Shown: piece by piece, positions 20,705 through 33,000 of the stretch | Layout of the letters: every line of letters begins with the position of its first letter | How positions within the stretch are numbered: position 1 is the stretch's first letter | Assembly: GCA_021401465.1 (NCBI GenBank) | Contig: JADDMT010000207.1 | Location: 1 to 37,898 of the forward strand | From: Teratosphaeria epicoccoides | Lineage: Eukaryota > Ascomycota > Dothideomycetes > Mycosphaerellales > Teratosphaeriaceae | Reading direction: 5' to 3' | DNA length: 37,898 nt | Program-made: the position numbers and the translations under genes | The notes under the pieces: generated by a model | What the model was told of the DNA's origin: nothing | Database searches by the model: none | The model's input: the letters and a program-made list of their open reading frames with translations, nothing else

Positions 20705-23700
20705 GTTCGTTCCTTTCTCGAAACTTCGTATCTTTTGATAATAGTTTCGCAGATGTTCTAGGGGTTCCTAGGTGTTCTCGGTACTCCCATATCCTTCCCA
20801 TTTTACTAAGTACTCTCGCTGTCTGTCCTGCTAGCGAGTGTCGATAATCCTCTTGACAGTATACTCTAGTTCTTCTACTTCAGGGTCGAGTAGTAAGGGT
20901 TCTGATTGCAGTGCGGCGTCCGGCGCTGCTTGTTCTAGTAGAGAGACATAGAACACTAGGTATATTCTCATCTGCTCGGGTAGCTGTAACTTAAAATTAA
21001 CTGGTCCCTTCTTAGCCTTAATCCTAAATGGTCCTAGTTTTACAGCGTCTAGTTTTTTACTCGGCTTGTCTAATTTGATGTAACGGCAGAGGAGATATAC
21101 CTTGTCCCCCTCCTTTAGAATTAGTCCCTTAATTCTCTTACGATTCGCGTACTATGCCATGTTCTGCTAATAGAACTATAGGTCGAGTCATGCTTCTGTT
21201 TGCAGTTAGCGTAGATGTTCTACTCGTCCGAGTGCTGCTAGGTTTAGATTACTAGCTAAGACGTCCGGAATGTCTTCTATAGCTAATCTATACGCCATCT
21301 GAAATGGCGAGAGTCCTGTCAACTCTGCTAGCGTACTATTATACGCGAGCTATGCTATTAGCAACAACTCTACCTAGTTGTTCTAGTCCCTATTCACATA
21401 GGATCGAAGGTACTATTCTAACGTCTGATTTAGGCGTTCTGTCTGTCTATCTGTCTAAGGGTAGAAGGAAGTACTTAGTCGATGTTTGACCTGGAATTGT
21501 CTCATTAGGGCTCTCTAGAAGTTAGAGGTAAACACGGATCCTCGATCTGTTACTAGGTCCTATAGCATGCTATGTAGTGCTACTACCCATTTAATGAAGA
21601 CAATGCGCGATATCTTTAGTCTTAAAGTCTTCGCGGTAAGGGATAAACTTCCTAAACTTAGTAAATTAGTCGACTACTACCATGATCCTGTCGAAGAACT
21701 CATTAGTAGCGGGTTCTCTTGACTAAGGTAGTTTAACGATAAACTCCATGGCAAGCGATTCCAATGGCCGTTAAGGTACCTTAAGTAGTCGTAGTAGCCT
21801 ATATAGTTTATGATAGTTATGCTTACTTCGTTAGTAAGTCACACATCGACAGACGTAGTCCTTAATTACCTTGCTCATCCTAGGGAAGTAATATTCTTGT
21901 CAGAGAATTTGCTTCATTTTAGACACTCCCGGGTATCCTGCCTAAGGTACGTTATGTTAGAGGCGTAGTAGTTCCGATTGTAAAGACGTTAGCATGTATA
22001 CTAATCCTTGAAACAGAAGGATTCTGTCTTCGTCTTCCTAATCCTCCTGTCCATTAATGTCGTTGCGGACAGCGAGTATAGTTAGGTCATGGATTAGCGC
22101 GTTCTTTAGGTCGTCCTGAAATCTACTAGTCTATGTAATAGTCGTGGCCGTAAGTTAGTTAACTCCTAGCGTGCCATCGCTATTTTCCTGGAGAACAGCA
22201 TGTTTCTCCTGCTTCACGCCCTTTATGTAGTCTGTCTAGCGGCTAAGTACATCGGCGCGTGCGTTATCGGTCCCCTTGCGATAGACGATCTTACAGTTAA
22301 AACTAGAGAGCTCCTCGCTCTACTAAACCTGTCGTCAGTTTAACTCTTTCGTTGTTGTAAAGTATCGCAAGTTCTCATGGTCTGTGTAGACCGTAACCTA
22401 GTGCTTAGAACCTTCTAAGTAGACTCGCTAGGCCTTGTAGGCGTCTACTATAGCTAGAAGTTCTTTGTCGTAGACGTCATAACGGAGTTCTAGTCTAGAC
22501 AATTTCCTTGAGTAGTAGGCTACTAGCTGTAGTCGTCTACTCGGTCCTAGTTAACTTAAGCATGCCCCGATTGCTACGTCGGAGGCATCTGTTTCGACTA
22601 TGATAGGCTTATCTAGGTCGAATACAAGTAAGATTAGCTAATCTGTAAATTGTCACTTAAGTTCCTTGAAGGCATTCCGTTAGGCGTCGTCCTATACGAA
22701 TAGTGTATCCTTTGTCATAAGAGTCGTAAATAGTACCGTGATCTTCGAATAGTTTGCTACAAATCTCCTGTAGAAGTTAGCGAATCTAAGGAAGGACTAT
22801 ACTTCCTTTACATTAGTCGGCGTAGGCTACTCTTTTACGACCTAGACTTTCTTAGTGTCTATCTTGATTCTATTCTATGCTACTACGTAGCTAAGGAATT
22901 ATACTTCCTGCTTATAAAACTCGCTCTTCTGCGGCTTAACCTTTAGCTAGTAATCCTGGAGTTTCTGAAGTACTTTACGTACGTAAGTCCTATGCTCTTC
23001 GATCGTCTAGGAATAGACGAGGATGTCGTCTAGGTATATAACTACAAAGACGTCAAGGTACTCTCGTAGTACGTTGTTAATAAATGCCTGCTATGTAGCT
23101 AGGGCGTTTGTTAACCTAAATAGCATGACTATGTACTCGTAGTGTCTAAACCTAGTTCGGAACGTAGTCTTCTATTCTTCGCCTTCCTTAATTCAAATTC
23201 GGTTATATGCTCTAGGTATGTCGAACTTCGAGAACTACATTACTCCTTGCAGGCGGTCCTGTAATTCCGAGAGCAAAGGAAGCGGATAACTATTCTTTAT
23301 CATGATGTCGTTTAATCTACGATAATCTACGCAGAGTCGCTAGTTATCTTCCCCCTTAGGCACAAACAGGATTAGATATCTAGCCGGGGACTACAACTCG
23401 CGGATAAAGCCTTTCCGGAGGTTGTCTTCTAGGTATTTCCGGAGAATCTCTAGTTTCGCCGCTAATAACAGGCGAACTGATTGCTTCGTTAGTGTCTTGC
23501 TAGGGAGTAAGGGTATCCCGTAGTCCTACTCCTAGTGTTCTGGCAGAGCTTCTTAGTCGGGTTCTTCCTCGAAAAGAGTAGCGAACTCTTTATACTTATT
23601 AGGAACTATGAATTCGACCTTGACTCCTAATTACGTTCCTTTGACCTATAGGACGTGCACTTCCTATTCTAGATCCTTAATGGCGGCTACTATCTCGCTT

Positions 23701-24155
23701 GAAGTCATAGCACATATTTCGATCTTGCCTAGTACGTTATGTACTACAGGTAGAGGTATTAATCTTGAGAGTTCTAGGAACTAGATCCTCTTATTCTTCT
23801 AGTTGATATAGGGGTTAGCGTTTCTTAGCTATAGTAACCCTAGTATTACATCTGAGCCTAGTAACTCCGTGATGTCAAACTAGAGGATCTCTTAGTAGCG
23901 TCCTATCCGTAGAGGCATTATCTTAGTCTCTTCGTCAACTACTCCTTAGTTGTATGTAACCGGCTTTCTATTAATCGCTTGTAGCGAGAAAGCATTCGTC
24001 TTTGCCTGTAGCTTTATCCTAGCTATCCTGGCGAACTTAGGCGTCATGAAGATTCTAGTACATCCTGAATCTATTAAGGCCCTAGCTAGGGTTTCGTTAA
24101 TGTGCACCTATACTCTAAGGTTGTTCGTGTATCTGGCGCCAATCGCGGCACATCT
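20680..24155 (-). pseudogene. pol: Gypsy A3 pol: protease, RT, RNase H, integrase, chromodomain
   Basis: Minus-strand pol aligned throughout with A1 and A2. Protease Asp-Ser-Gly at 24063-24071; RT active site Tyr-Leu-Asp-Asp at 23025-23036; RNase H about 22350-22650; integrase about 21200-22000; chromodomain about 20730-20860. Many TAG codons, several at the same codons as in A1 and A2, for example at the Trp of the D-D-W-R motif of RT. Protease and RT share a frame, offset -1 from gag. The plus-strand open frames at 21304-21489 and 23950-24168 are shadows. Confidence 0.88.
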
Positions 24156-25957
24156 AGTCTGTCTGTAGGTCTAATTCTAGCGGACCTCGTCGTTTCCCGA
24201 ATAACTGTCTTCACGGACTAGTTTAGGGATCGTGCGGTCTTGGCTTCTTCTCTAAGCGTTACCGTTTTCTGGCCTAAGAGATCGTTCTCGTTCTTAGCCT
24301 CGCTGTTCCTACGCGTTTCTTGCGTACTCTATCTTTAAGTAATAGACTCGGAGTCATAGCGCTCTTAGAATCTAAATACCTTCGTAGGTTAGGTAGCCTC
24401 CCTAGGGCGTGAACTCTACCCTGAACAGTACAATTTCTTGGACAACTTTCTGATGCGCGTGAGGTTAAGCTACAACCGGTAGTCTCCTCAAGTGTCGTCG
24501 CATACGGTCGGCTAGTCCGTCATACTAAAGCTAGTCGACATGTTGTACTCTATTAATCCATGGGCAAGCCTAAGCCTACTAGTTCTATATGATTCGGATA
24601 ATGTCGAGTCTAATGTCATGTAGCGGCATGGCCTATCGCTCTATGCTCTTGTCTTCCTCGGAATCAGGAATAACGGCTTCGACAAGCTCGTAGTTGTCGT
24701 CTGAACCTTCTTCTTCTTCTTCTAGTTCCTGTTACCTCAGGACTGTCGCACTAGAAGGTGTACCCCTTAGCGTATAGATCGACTATGCCATATTTCGGCT
24801 AGGGTACTATCTAGAACTATCTTTATCACTCATGTAAATTCGACAATTGTCGTCATAGCACCTAGTCTAAGTAAGTGCGGCATAGTCCGGTTCTCGAGTA
24901 GCAGCGGCCTTTTGCTTAGGTGCTGTCGTTGTACGCGAGCCTGCTCTATCCTAGGCAGCTCTTGTCGTTACTTCTTCGCAAAACATTCGCGGGAAAAGTG
25001 TCCTTTCTTTCTACAGTTATAGCACTCGAGATTACTCTTGTCGAATGGCTTCTTCAGACTATTCTGATTAGGAGAGCCTTTCTGCAGCTTTCCTCAGGGT
25101 CTATTCCTCGGATGCCCCTTAGTCGCATCTAACTCCATAGGTTAGAGACTGTAGTAATCGCTTTGCCATTTTAGTACTAATCGTTAGACCTTATGGTTAG
25201 CCTGTGCTAGCTTGCGATTTCTATGTTGTCGTTCTTGCTGTCGTTCCTAGATACGATTATTGATTCTAATCGCGAGATCGCTTATTTCCTTGAATGTTGT
25301 TAGCCGATCTCCTCGGGCAATTTCGTCTTTAACTGTCTCCTTTAGTCCCTAGTAGAACTAAGCGGCTAAAGCGTTATCATTCTAGTCGACTCGAGCAGAG
25401 AGGGTCTGAAAGTCCGCGTAGTACTTAGTGGCAGAACCCTTCTGCTAGATTCCTAGGAGAGCTCTCTCGGCCTCTTGTTGCTCATTACTAAGCCTAAACG
25501 CTTCGCGTAATGCCTTAAACAAGGACTTGTCTAAGTTGAGAATCTCCCTAGTTGTCGTCTTCCTAGCTTCGGCGTTGCTGACGTGATCTAGATAATCTGT
25601 CAGATAAGGCTAGATAAACTCGAACGCTAGTCCCTTCAGGTAAGAGACAATGTACATCATTCGCTTATGATGTGTCGTAAACTATTCTGTATCTACGTTA
25701 AATGCTAACTAGCACTATAGGATAAACATCTCGACTTAAGATCGTTGTCCTGTGAACTCTATAGGGCTTCCTATCTTGAAGCTGTTGTTGCTATGTCCGT
25801 TCCTAGTAGTTAAACCTGCGACGGATGCTAGAGCCATCTCGCTAAGGTAAATGGATTCGAGCTACTACGTGACTTAAGGTATAGCAGCAACTTGTTCTTG
25901 TAGTGTTAGTTAACTGTCGCTAGAACTTGAACTAATAGTTGAAGAACTACTTAACAT
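24070..25957 (-). pseudogene. gag: Gypsy A3 gag with intact CCHC zinc knuckle
   Basis: Starts at ATG 25957, 60 bp inside the 5' LTR, the same position as in A1. The zinc knuckle C-x2-C-x4-H-x4-C is complete near 25000-25040. The Ser-rich N-terminus, capsid-like middle and acidic Glu run (near 24710-24725) match A1. Interrupted by TAG and TAA codons. The plus-strand open frame at 24920-25132 is its shadow. Confidence 0.82.
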
Positions 25958-26016
25958 AGGCGTATGTTAAGCGCTTGACAAGTCTCCTGATGCTTCCTTA
26001 GAAATAGTACTCAAAA

Positions 26017-26505
26017 TGTCATAAGGGTAGGTGCTAATAGCAGGAAGGGGATCAGGTGTTAGACTCGTAGAGCTGTAAAGAATCTCGATAATAGTAGTTG
26101 ACCTTGTAACTAACTCTCCTCTAAGTAAGAGAGGATTAAATTAAGATTAAGCACGAAGCTCCTAACTACCTGTCCTAAAGCTATCCCTATATACTAGAGA
26201 GACAGAGCAGCTCTGTTAGATCTGTCGGTAGACCTAACAGATCTGTGTCTACAGATCTATGGACTAACCCTACAGATCTAAGGGTCTATTATCCCGTAAC
26301 AGATCCCTTCTTCCTTGTAGGCCTATAGATCTATAGACTAACCCTACAGATCTAGGGATCTGTCCTCACGTGACAGATCCTTTCTCCTATAACTATGCCT
26401 ATGACTTATAGTACTCCTATGACTATACTATGACTCATAGCACTTAGGACCCTCATGATCCTGTATCCTATAGTACTCCGGACAGTACTCCTGACACTTA
26501 TGACA
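26017..26505 (-). repeat. 5' LTR of Gypsy A3 (489 bp)
   Basis: TGTCATAAG...CTTATGACA; partner of 19503-19991. Followed by CTATCCTAATT, which does not duplicate the left flank. Confidence 0.95.
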
Positions 26506-26575
26506 CTATCCTAATTTCAGAGGAGCTAGCTTTATTACGAAGAATACATTTAGGTTTCTAGCAATTACTACTAGT

Positions 26576-28048
26576 ATGACTAAGGATCGTCAGGTGCACA
26601 CTAGTAATATAGCCTGCCAGAAATACAAGAATAGGAATAGACATAGTTAGGACTACATTACGACTAGTAGTAACTTGCTACTATTTTGTAAGGCCTATAC
26701 TAACTACAGTTTCGCAAACTACCCGGAAATCTGCGAGTTCTACAACCCTAATGCCCTAGGCCTATTAGTTAGTAGTTCCTGTAGTACCTCCTGTCGCTAT
26801 GGTTCTAACTGTCTAGTTAGTCGCTCTTCCGCCTAATCTCGCTCTTCTTGTCCTAGGGACACTAGAAGTACCCTAATAGAGATTAAAGGTAATAGCTTCT
26901 CCTCTTCCTAGGCTAGTACTAGTAGGCGCTAGCGATCTCCTAGTGTTCTAGAGTTCATCGACCTAACTAAGAACTCTAGAGTTACTGACACTACTAGTAG
27001 TTACGGCTATGGTCGTAGTAGTACCGATCGTCCCTATAGTAGCTCTACTAACCTACTACTAGTTCTAGGTAGTAGCTCTACTAGTCTTGACTTAAATGTC
27101 TGCGGTAATTAGCTGTCGCGTTCTTATTACTACACATACCTTAATTGACCCTAGGTATCATGTCCTCTAACTTGGTCTAGCATGACCTTAGTTGCCTAAG
27201 GCAACCTATTTGCGACTCCTGCTACTCCTTCTTCTAGTTACTAACTCACGACTAGTTTGGCTACTACTCCGTGCTTGCCTTTAGGTAGCCTGACGCGTCG
27301 AAGGAACTTAACTAAGGCTTCCTTTGCCTTAGGCGCATTCTAAGAGTGTCTAACATCTAGTAGTCTTATGCGCGGCATCTCTAGTTCTTCTTAGGGTCCG
27401 CCTAGTAGTCCTATGCGTAGTGTTTCTAGTTCTTCTTAGGGTCTACCTAGTAGTCTATGTCTTTTCTTCTAGTAGCTCTTCTTAGGCTACGCTGTTAAGG
27501 CGTCTACCTCTAGTCACTCCTTCCTGTTAGCCGGTTATGTACAGCTAGCTTAATTCTCCTAGGGATTAGTCATCTGACTACGAAGATACCTTTAAGACCA
27601 TAAATGCGCGTTAGTTAGTTAAGGGGTCACTCTAGTGTTAATCTAGTAACACTAGTCCCCTTAACTGTCTCTTCTACAACATCTGCGTAGCTACTAGCCT
27701 TCCTGAGTATATGCGCTCTGTCTTAATTACCTCTAGCCCTTACTATCTTGCGCCCTAGTTCCATTTAATTAGAATAGTCTTAGTTATTCTCTTGCTCCTC
27801 TACTAACTAATCCCCGTCTCTGTCGCTAGCTGCCTTAGTCTTAGGCTACGCTAGTCCTAGCTGCTCTAGTCCCTAACTTGCAAGGCATGATTAACTTCCT
27901 TAAGAATACACTCCGCAAGAATCTCCGTTAGCGCTAGGGCTTAACTAAGTAACTAGAGAGTCTCTGTCGCATACTAGGCAGTAGTAGTTTAGGTAGTCAA
28001 GGTAGTTTAGGTAGTCTAGGCTCTAGTAGTGCTAGCTTTAGTGTCTAA
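26576..28048 (+). pseudogene. Degraded Ser-rich ORF of unknown type, about 490 codons
   Basis: One plus-strand frame from ATG 26576 to TAA 28046-28048 reads as protein-like sequence: Asn/Tyr-rich N-terminus with several Cys (residues about 1-90), long Ser/Thr-rich low-complexity middle with an imperfect 16-codon tandem repeat near 27365-27460, then a basic, coiled-coil-like segment (N-F-L-K-N-T-L-R-K) and a Ser/Gly/Leu repeat tail. Stops are mostly TAG and TAA as expected from RIP, but they cluster at about 27470-27850, where a frame change is possible. No family recognised. The bases just after it (28085-28130) resemble, in reverse complement, the Copia pol end at about 33680-33730, so it may be the antisense gene of another Copia-like element. 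A host gene or a gag remains possible. Confidence 0.4.
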
Positions 28049-28176
28049 TTAGCGTGCTTTTCTTTTATTCAAAAACGACAGATAAGATTACCTAAGGCGG
28101 TAGGCTAGCTAGTGTTTAACTAAGCTGCTACTTAGTAGCAAGCTTAGTCTTAGTTGACAAATGAAATCTCTCTACT
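28049..28176. other. Short spacer with an inverted Copia-end-like segment
   Basis: 28085-28130, reverse-complemented, resembles about 33680-33730 (TGCTACTA ... ACACTAG ... CCTTAGG), and TTAGTTGACAAATGA at 28145-28159 recurs inverted near 33730. Suggestive of the 3' edge of a second Copia-type pol, not proven. Confidence 0.3.
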
Positions 28177-28435
28177 TGTTAAAATGTTATAGGTAGTCGC
28201 ATACTAGCTCTACTAAGTTAGTAGGAGCTAGAGTCAGGCAGGACCCTGACTCTAACCTCTCTGACTTAGGTCAGAGGTTAAGGGATATATAACCCTAGCT
28301 AGGAAGAGAAGAATTTTTACCTCTTCTCTTCCATTAATCACGTTCGTTATATATCTAATACCTGACATAATATATTCATTCTATAGCTACTTCCTATGCG
28401 TAAATCTATTGCCTGTATTAGGGATTAATTTAACA
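28177..28435 (+). repeat. 5' LTR of Copia (259 bp) with promoter hairpins
   Basis: Starts TGTTAAAAT and ends AATTTAACA; matches 12700-12960 in inverted orientation. Contains a perfect hairpin AGAGTCAGG-CAGGAC-CCTGACTCT and a second one (CCTCTCTGACTTAGGTCAGAGG, near 28256-28277), just upstream of a TATA box TATATAA at 28286-28292. Confidence 0.9.
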
Positions 28436-28450
28436 GGTTATGAGCCTAGG
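28436..28450 (+). other. Primer-binding site for a half initiator-methionine tRNA
   Basis: GGTTATGAGCCTAGG begins immediately after the LTR. GGTTATGAGCC is complementary to the anticodon loop of initiator tRNA-Met (GGCTCATAACC), the internal tRNA site used by Drosophila copia and yeast Ty5. CCTAGG is explained by RIP of CCCAGG. Confidence 0.75.
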
Positions 28451-28779
28451 TTTTGCCTGTAGCTAGAAGAATTTGTCAGAAGAGTATACTTAATCCGCTA
28501 GACAATTAAGGGCAGACTAGAGGCCGCTGCTACACTCTGTAAAGGAGACTAGAGCCTGTTAGAGCATGTCAGACAGACTCTTAAGACGCAGATAAGACAT
28601 GAAAGAGCCTAGCAACTATTTAGACATAGTTAAAAAGTTCGTAGTTACCTTCTAAAACTATACGGGAATTCGATATACAACTATCTTTATCTGTCTTATA
28701 TTCATTTACTAATTATAATACTTCCTTACTATAGACTTATCTAAGGACCGAAAGAAAGTCCCTACTCTAACACAAGAAA

Positions 28780-30065
28780 ACAACAAATTCTGGTTTAAGT
28801 AGGAGTCCTGTCTCCTTGCATCAAAGAAGTGCGCATAGCTAATCGACTAAAAGGCGCCGCTTCTAATAAGCCTGAAGATAGCAATTACAAATAGCAAAGT
28901 ACTAGTAGTTAGAGCAGATGTTAGAGCGAGTTAGAGACCCGAGCTCGCAAGACAGGCAAGTTAATAGTCAGAGGAACTACCTGCTACTTAGTAGGTACCT
29001 TTTATCTTTTCAGGTATACCTCTACATGAACTCTAGTCAGACTTAAAGGATAATCAGTTAGACTCGAAGGCTACGCAGAGGGATTAGAGCTAATAAAGCG
29101 CTAGTTAGAGCTTATTAGGATCTTAGGACTAAAGGGATCAGACCCTTGAAGGCACTATGCTACTAGCTACTAATGAAGAAGGGGCATAGTCGCAATATAT
29201 CGTAGGCAACTAGATGTACAAGTTAGCTGACACTAATAAGTAGTTTAAGGCTAATTTAACTACCCTATATGAGATATTACGGAGCCTCGACAGGATTAAT
29301 AGTACTCTGACGCTCGAATGCAAGATATCCGCGGAGGCATAGGCTATACTACTCTCGAAATATAAGAAGAACCTTCTAACATCCTTAAGGGCATACTAGT
29401 AACAGTACACGTAGTACGAGATAGACAAGGACACAAGCATTAATAGGGCCTATATGACACTTACAAACCTATCGTAAAAGATCATTAATGTCGAACCTAA
29501 GACAAGGATGTTATACATGCAGGACAGAGTTATCTAATAGCTCCTTAATGCCCTACCTAATCACTACTACGACCTAAGGCGTAACATTAATCTAATAGGT
29601 ATAAAAGATAGTTAGAGAGTCCTACACATCCTGTTTAAGGAGGAGTTGCGCCTAAAGGGCTCTAACATTACAATGAGCGCGGAAGTCAGAAAAGGCAGAG
29701 CGTACTTCCTCTGCAGTTTACCTAACTATATAGTGTAGAAGTGCCCATGACTACTGTTTAGACAAAAGGCGCTAAAAGAAAAGCCACGTAAGCGCTATAG
29801 TAGCCTACCTTACTAGAGGAACGCTAAACTAAGGTCTCTGACCTAGAAGATCAGAGCATTAGAGATAAAGAGTAAGAAGTCTAGTCAGAGCAAATCGCGC
29901 CTAGGTAAGAAGGACAAGAGGCGCATAGACAAGCGAAAGTATAAGAAGGCTAAGGCCTATACTGTAGATCTAGACATGTTGTCGCCCTTAGGCAACTCTG
30001 ACTCTAAGAGCTCGGCATTATCAGAGTGCTCTGATTCCTCTAACGAGTTAGATGACAAGTACAAG
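28780..30065 (+). pseudogene. gag: Copia gag
   Basis: Plus-strand translation gives a Gag-like protein with a helical, Leu/Lys/Asp-rich body (about 29170-29660) and a decayed zinc knuckle near 29704-29745, in which spacing C-x2-C-x4-H-x4-C remains but the first Cys and the His are now Tyr. A Lys/Arg-rich stretch (about 29760-29960) and a Ser/Asp/Glu-rich segment follow. The start is uncertain because the first part is spread over two frames. Multiple TAG codons. Confidence 0.68.
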
Positions 30066-33000
30066 TAGGCAGAAGCTACAGCTAACGTAAAGGGCAAGCT
30101 TAAACAAAGTGCGGTTCTGCTTAACTCTAGTACATTAGCCTATATGTCTGACAACAAGGATCTCTTTAGGAATCTAAACCTAATGTAGCTAAGACGAATT
30201 AAAGTCAGGGGTAGTTTCTTAGAGAGCAGACATAGGGGTAAAATAGTAATCTCTAATGCATTTAGAGAGAGTCTTATAATTACTACGCTTTATGTTCTAG
30301 TACTAGGTATTACTCTGATCTTAGGATAAAAGCTTGTTCGCAAATTCGACTTAGTTAGGATGATGCTTCCTAATGCATTCTACATAGTAAATTCAAACAT
30401 TAATCTGATTATAGAATATCGTTCTCGAGGCGGCATATACTAACTCTAGAAGATTCATAGCACGCCTATCGCCTAGTTAAAGGGGGCTAAGAACTAGCTA
30501 GAATTACTACTTACTCTAACAGCAGATTTAGAACATAACGACGACTCTAAACTAAAGGCACAAAAGTCCTATGACCTTTTACATTACTACTTTCTGCATT
30601 ATAGTTAGACAAAGCTTAAGTCTCTTTATAAGGTCATAACCCTAAAGAACCTAATACCTGTAGTTAACAGCTTTGACTATAAGGCTTATAGCCTTGCTAA
30701 TATGAAGAAGAAGCAAGGGAAGGTCACAGATAGAAAGCGTCAGATTCTTGAGCTAATACTATTAGACATCTACGGCCCTTTGCTATTATGAAGAGAAGGT
30801 TACAAGTATTTCCTAATTATTATAGACAATTACTTGCGAAAGGCGTAGGCATATCTGCTAAAGCAAAGGTCTAATATAGTAGACGCTCTATACTACTAGT
30901 GCAAGAAGATTAAGCTTAAGACTAACAGAGGTAAACTAATAGTAGCAAAGACTAATAACGCGCTAGAGCTAATGTCTCTACTAGGTTAGTAGGAGTCAAA
31001 GTATAGCATAGCGCTTAACCTAACTAAGGCATATAGCTCTCGCGTAAACAGAGTCGTAGAGAAGCACATTAGTAATGCTAAAAGAGTCGTTAGAGCGATG
31101 CTATAGGATATAAGACTTCCTACAGAGTTCTAGCTAGAAGCTCTAATTATGAGCTAATATGTGTATAACCTGTACCTACTAAAAATCGACGATTTCTTGA
31201 TCACGCTAGAGGAAGCTTAGTTAGACTAAAGGCCTTTAGTAGACTATATCTGTGTTTAGGGGTACTAAGTCATTTTGCATATAGACCCTAAGTTGTTGCC
31301 AAAGGATTCGAGAAAGGACAAGCTTATGAATTATAGACAGGAAGGTGTGTTTATTAGGTACGTCAAAGGTACTACTAAGATGTAGAAGGTTTAGGCGCTA
31401 GACATGAAGAAGGTTATTATAATAGGGTCTGTCAAATTCTTCGAAGAAAGTAAAGGGGGTAATTTGAATCTTAGCTTTACTCCGAAGAATTAGAATAGCT
31501 CTATACTAACGCGACAGCTAGTTAGACGTCTGCCTAAGAAGCTATCTACCCTAAACCTACAGACATCCTGCAAGATTACGACACATGTCTAGGTACTACC
31601 TAAACCTAAGACTAGCGAGATTATCAAGAGACATGATCTTGACTCTAAGCATAAGTTAGAGCACAAGTCAGAGCATGTAAAAGAGTATAAGTTAGAGTAT
31701 ATAAAGGTGCTAAACCTACTAGTTATACTACCTACAGTACTTGACAAGAGGATAAGAGTAATGTTAGAGGCATCTAATGGCAAGTCAGAGATGCAGTACA
31801 TAATCCGAGATAGTTAAGCAAGGTTACTAGCAAAAGAGGTCGTACTTAGAATGACAATAGTAGGCAAGAAAAGGCAAAAAGGATAATAGAGACTATCTGT
31901 AGCTTTATTGCGATCTATGATACAATGATTAAATCAAGCATAGATAAGGACACCTACTAATACAAGGGCAACTAGGTTACATTTACTGCATAGGTAGAAG
32001 AGTATAGCTTAGTAGTAGTAGGAGCTAGAATGCGACTATCAGAGAAGATACCTGTCCTAAAGGCGTACAAGTAGGGCATCTCTGACAAGAAATAGGGGTA
32101 CCTATAGTCAGAGGTAGTCTAAGTAGAGATTAGAGTACTCAAGGGTAACTAGACATACAAGACAATATTTACATAAAAGGATGCTTACCTAATAACGTTA
32201 AAATAGGTCTTCGATGTAAAATACAACACAGATAGATTAGTTAACAAGTTTAAAGTGCGGCTAGTAGCTAGAGGTTTTAGTCAGATCCTTAGAGTCAACT
32301 TTAAGGACACCTTTGCTCTAGTAGTTAGACATGATACTATCCGGATTTTAATGGCTATAGTCTACATGAAGAACTAGGAGTTATACTAGGTCAATGTTAA
32401 TAATGCCTTTACCGAATTAGTCCTAAAGGAATGCATTCTAATGCAAGCTCTACTAGGTGTAAAGGTTAACCCTAGCGAAGTGTTAAAGCTACTAAAAAGT
32501 CTATATAGCTTAAAGCAAGTAGCCCGAGACTAGCACTACTTTTACAAGGGAAAGATTAAGAAGATCGGCTTTCATTAGAGCGAGGCAGACTCCTGCCTTT
32601 TTGTCTATAATACCTGAAACCTAATGATTTTAGTCTATGTTAATGACATGATAATTAGAGCTAAAAGCATAGGCGATGTGAATTAGTTTAAGAGCAAGTT
32701 TACAACATTCTTTAAGATTAAGGACCTAGGTAAGGCAACACATCTACTAAATGTCAGAATAGTTAGAGACTAAAAGGTAGGCACCTTGTAACTAGATTAG
32801 ACCTACTACATTACCAAAGTTCTAGGAAAGCTCATAATAAGTAAGGAAAGCGCTATACTAACCTAGTTGCTAATAGATAGCTATGATGCAATTAGACTAT
32901 TAGGGCCTAATGACGTCAGAGTATATCGCAAGGAGTACTAGAAGGGTGTTAGGAGATAGATGTACGCAGGCATTCTAACCTAACTAGACATTACCTTTAC

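Larger units (their letters stand above)
19503..26505 (-). mobile_element. Gypsy family A copy A3, full length (7003 bp)
   Basis: The only complete retrotransposon in the window: two 489-bp LTRs in direct orientation with 6025 bp between them. Gag, protease, RT, RNase H, integrase and chromodomain follow in that order on the minus strand, and an antisense ORF lies between pol and the 3' LTR. The flanks do not show a matching five-base duplication (CTTCA left, CTATC right), so one flank has probably changed since insertion. Intermediate in mutation level between A1 and A2. Confidence 0.93.

Noticed and set aside
31589..31801. 70-codon minus-strand frame in Copia pol
   Set aside because: Antisense of the integrase-RT linker; composition is a plain complement of a Lys/Glu-rich sense sequence.
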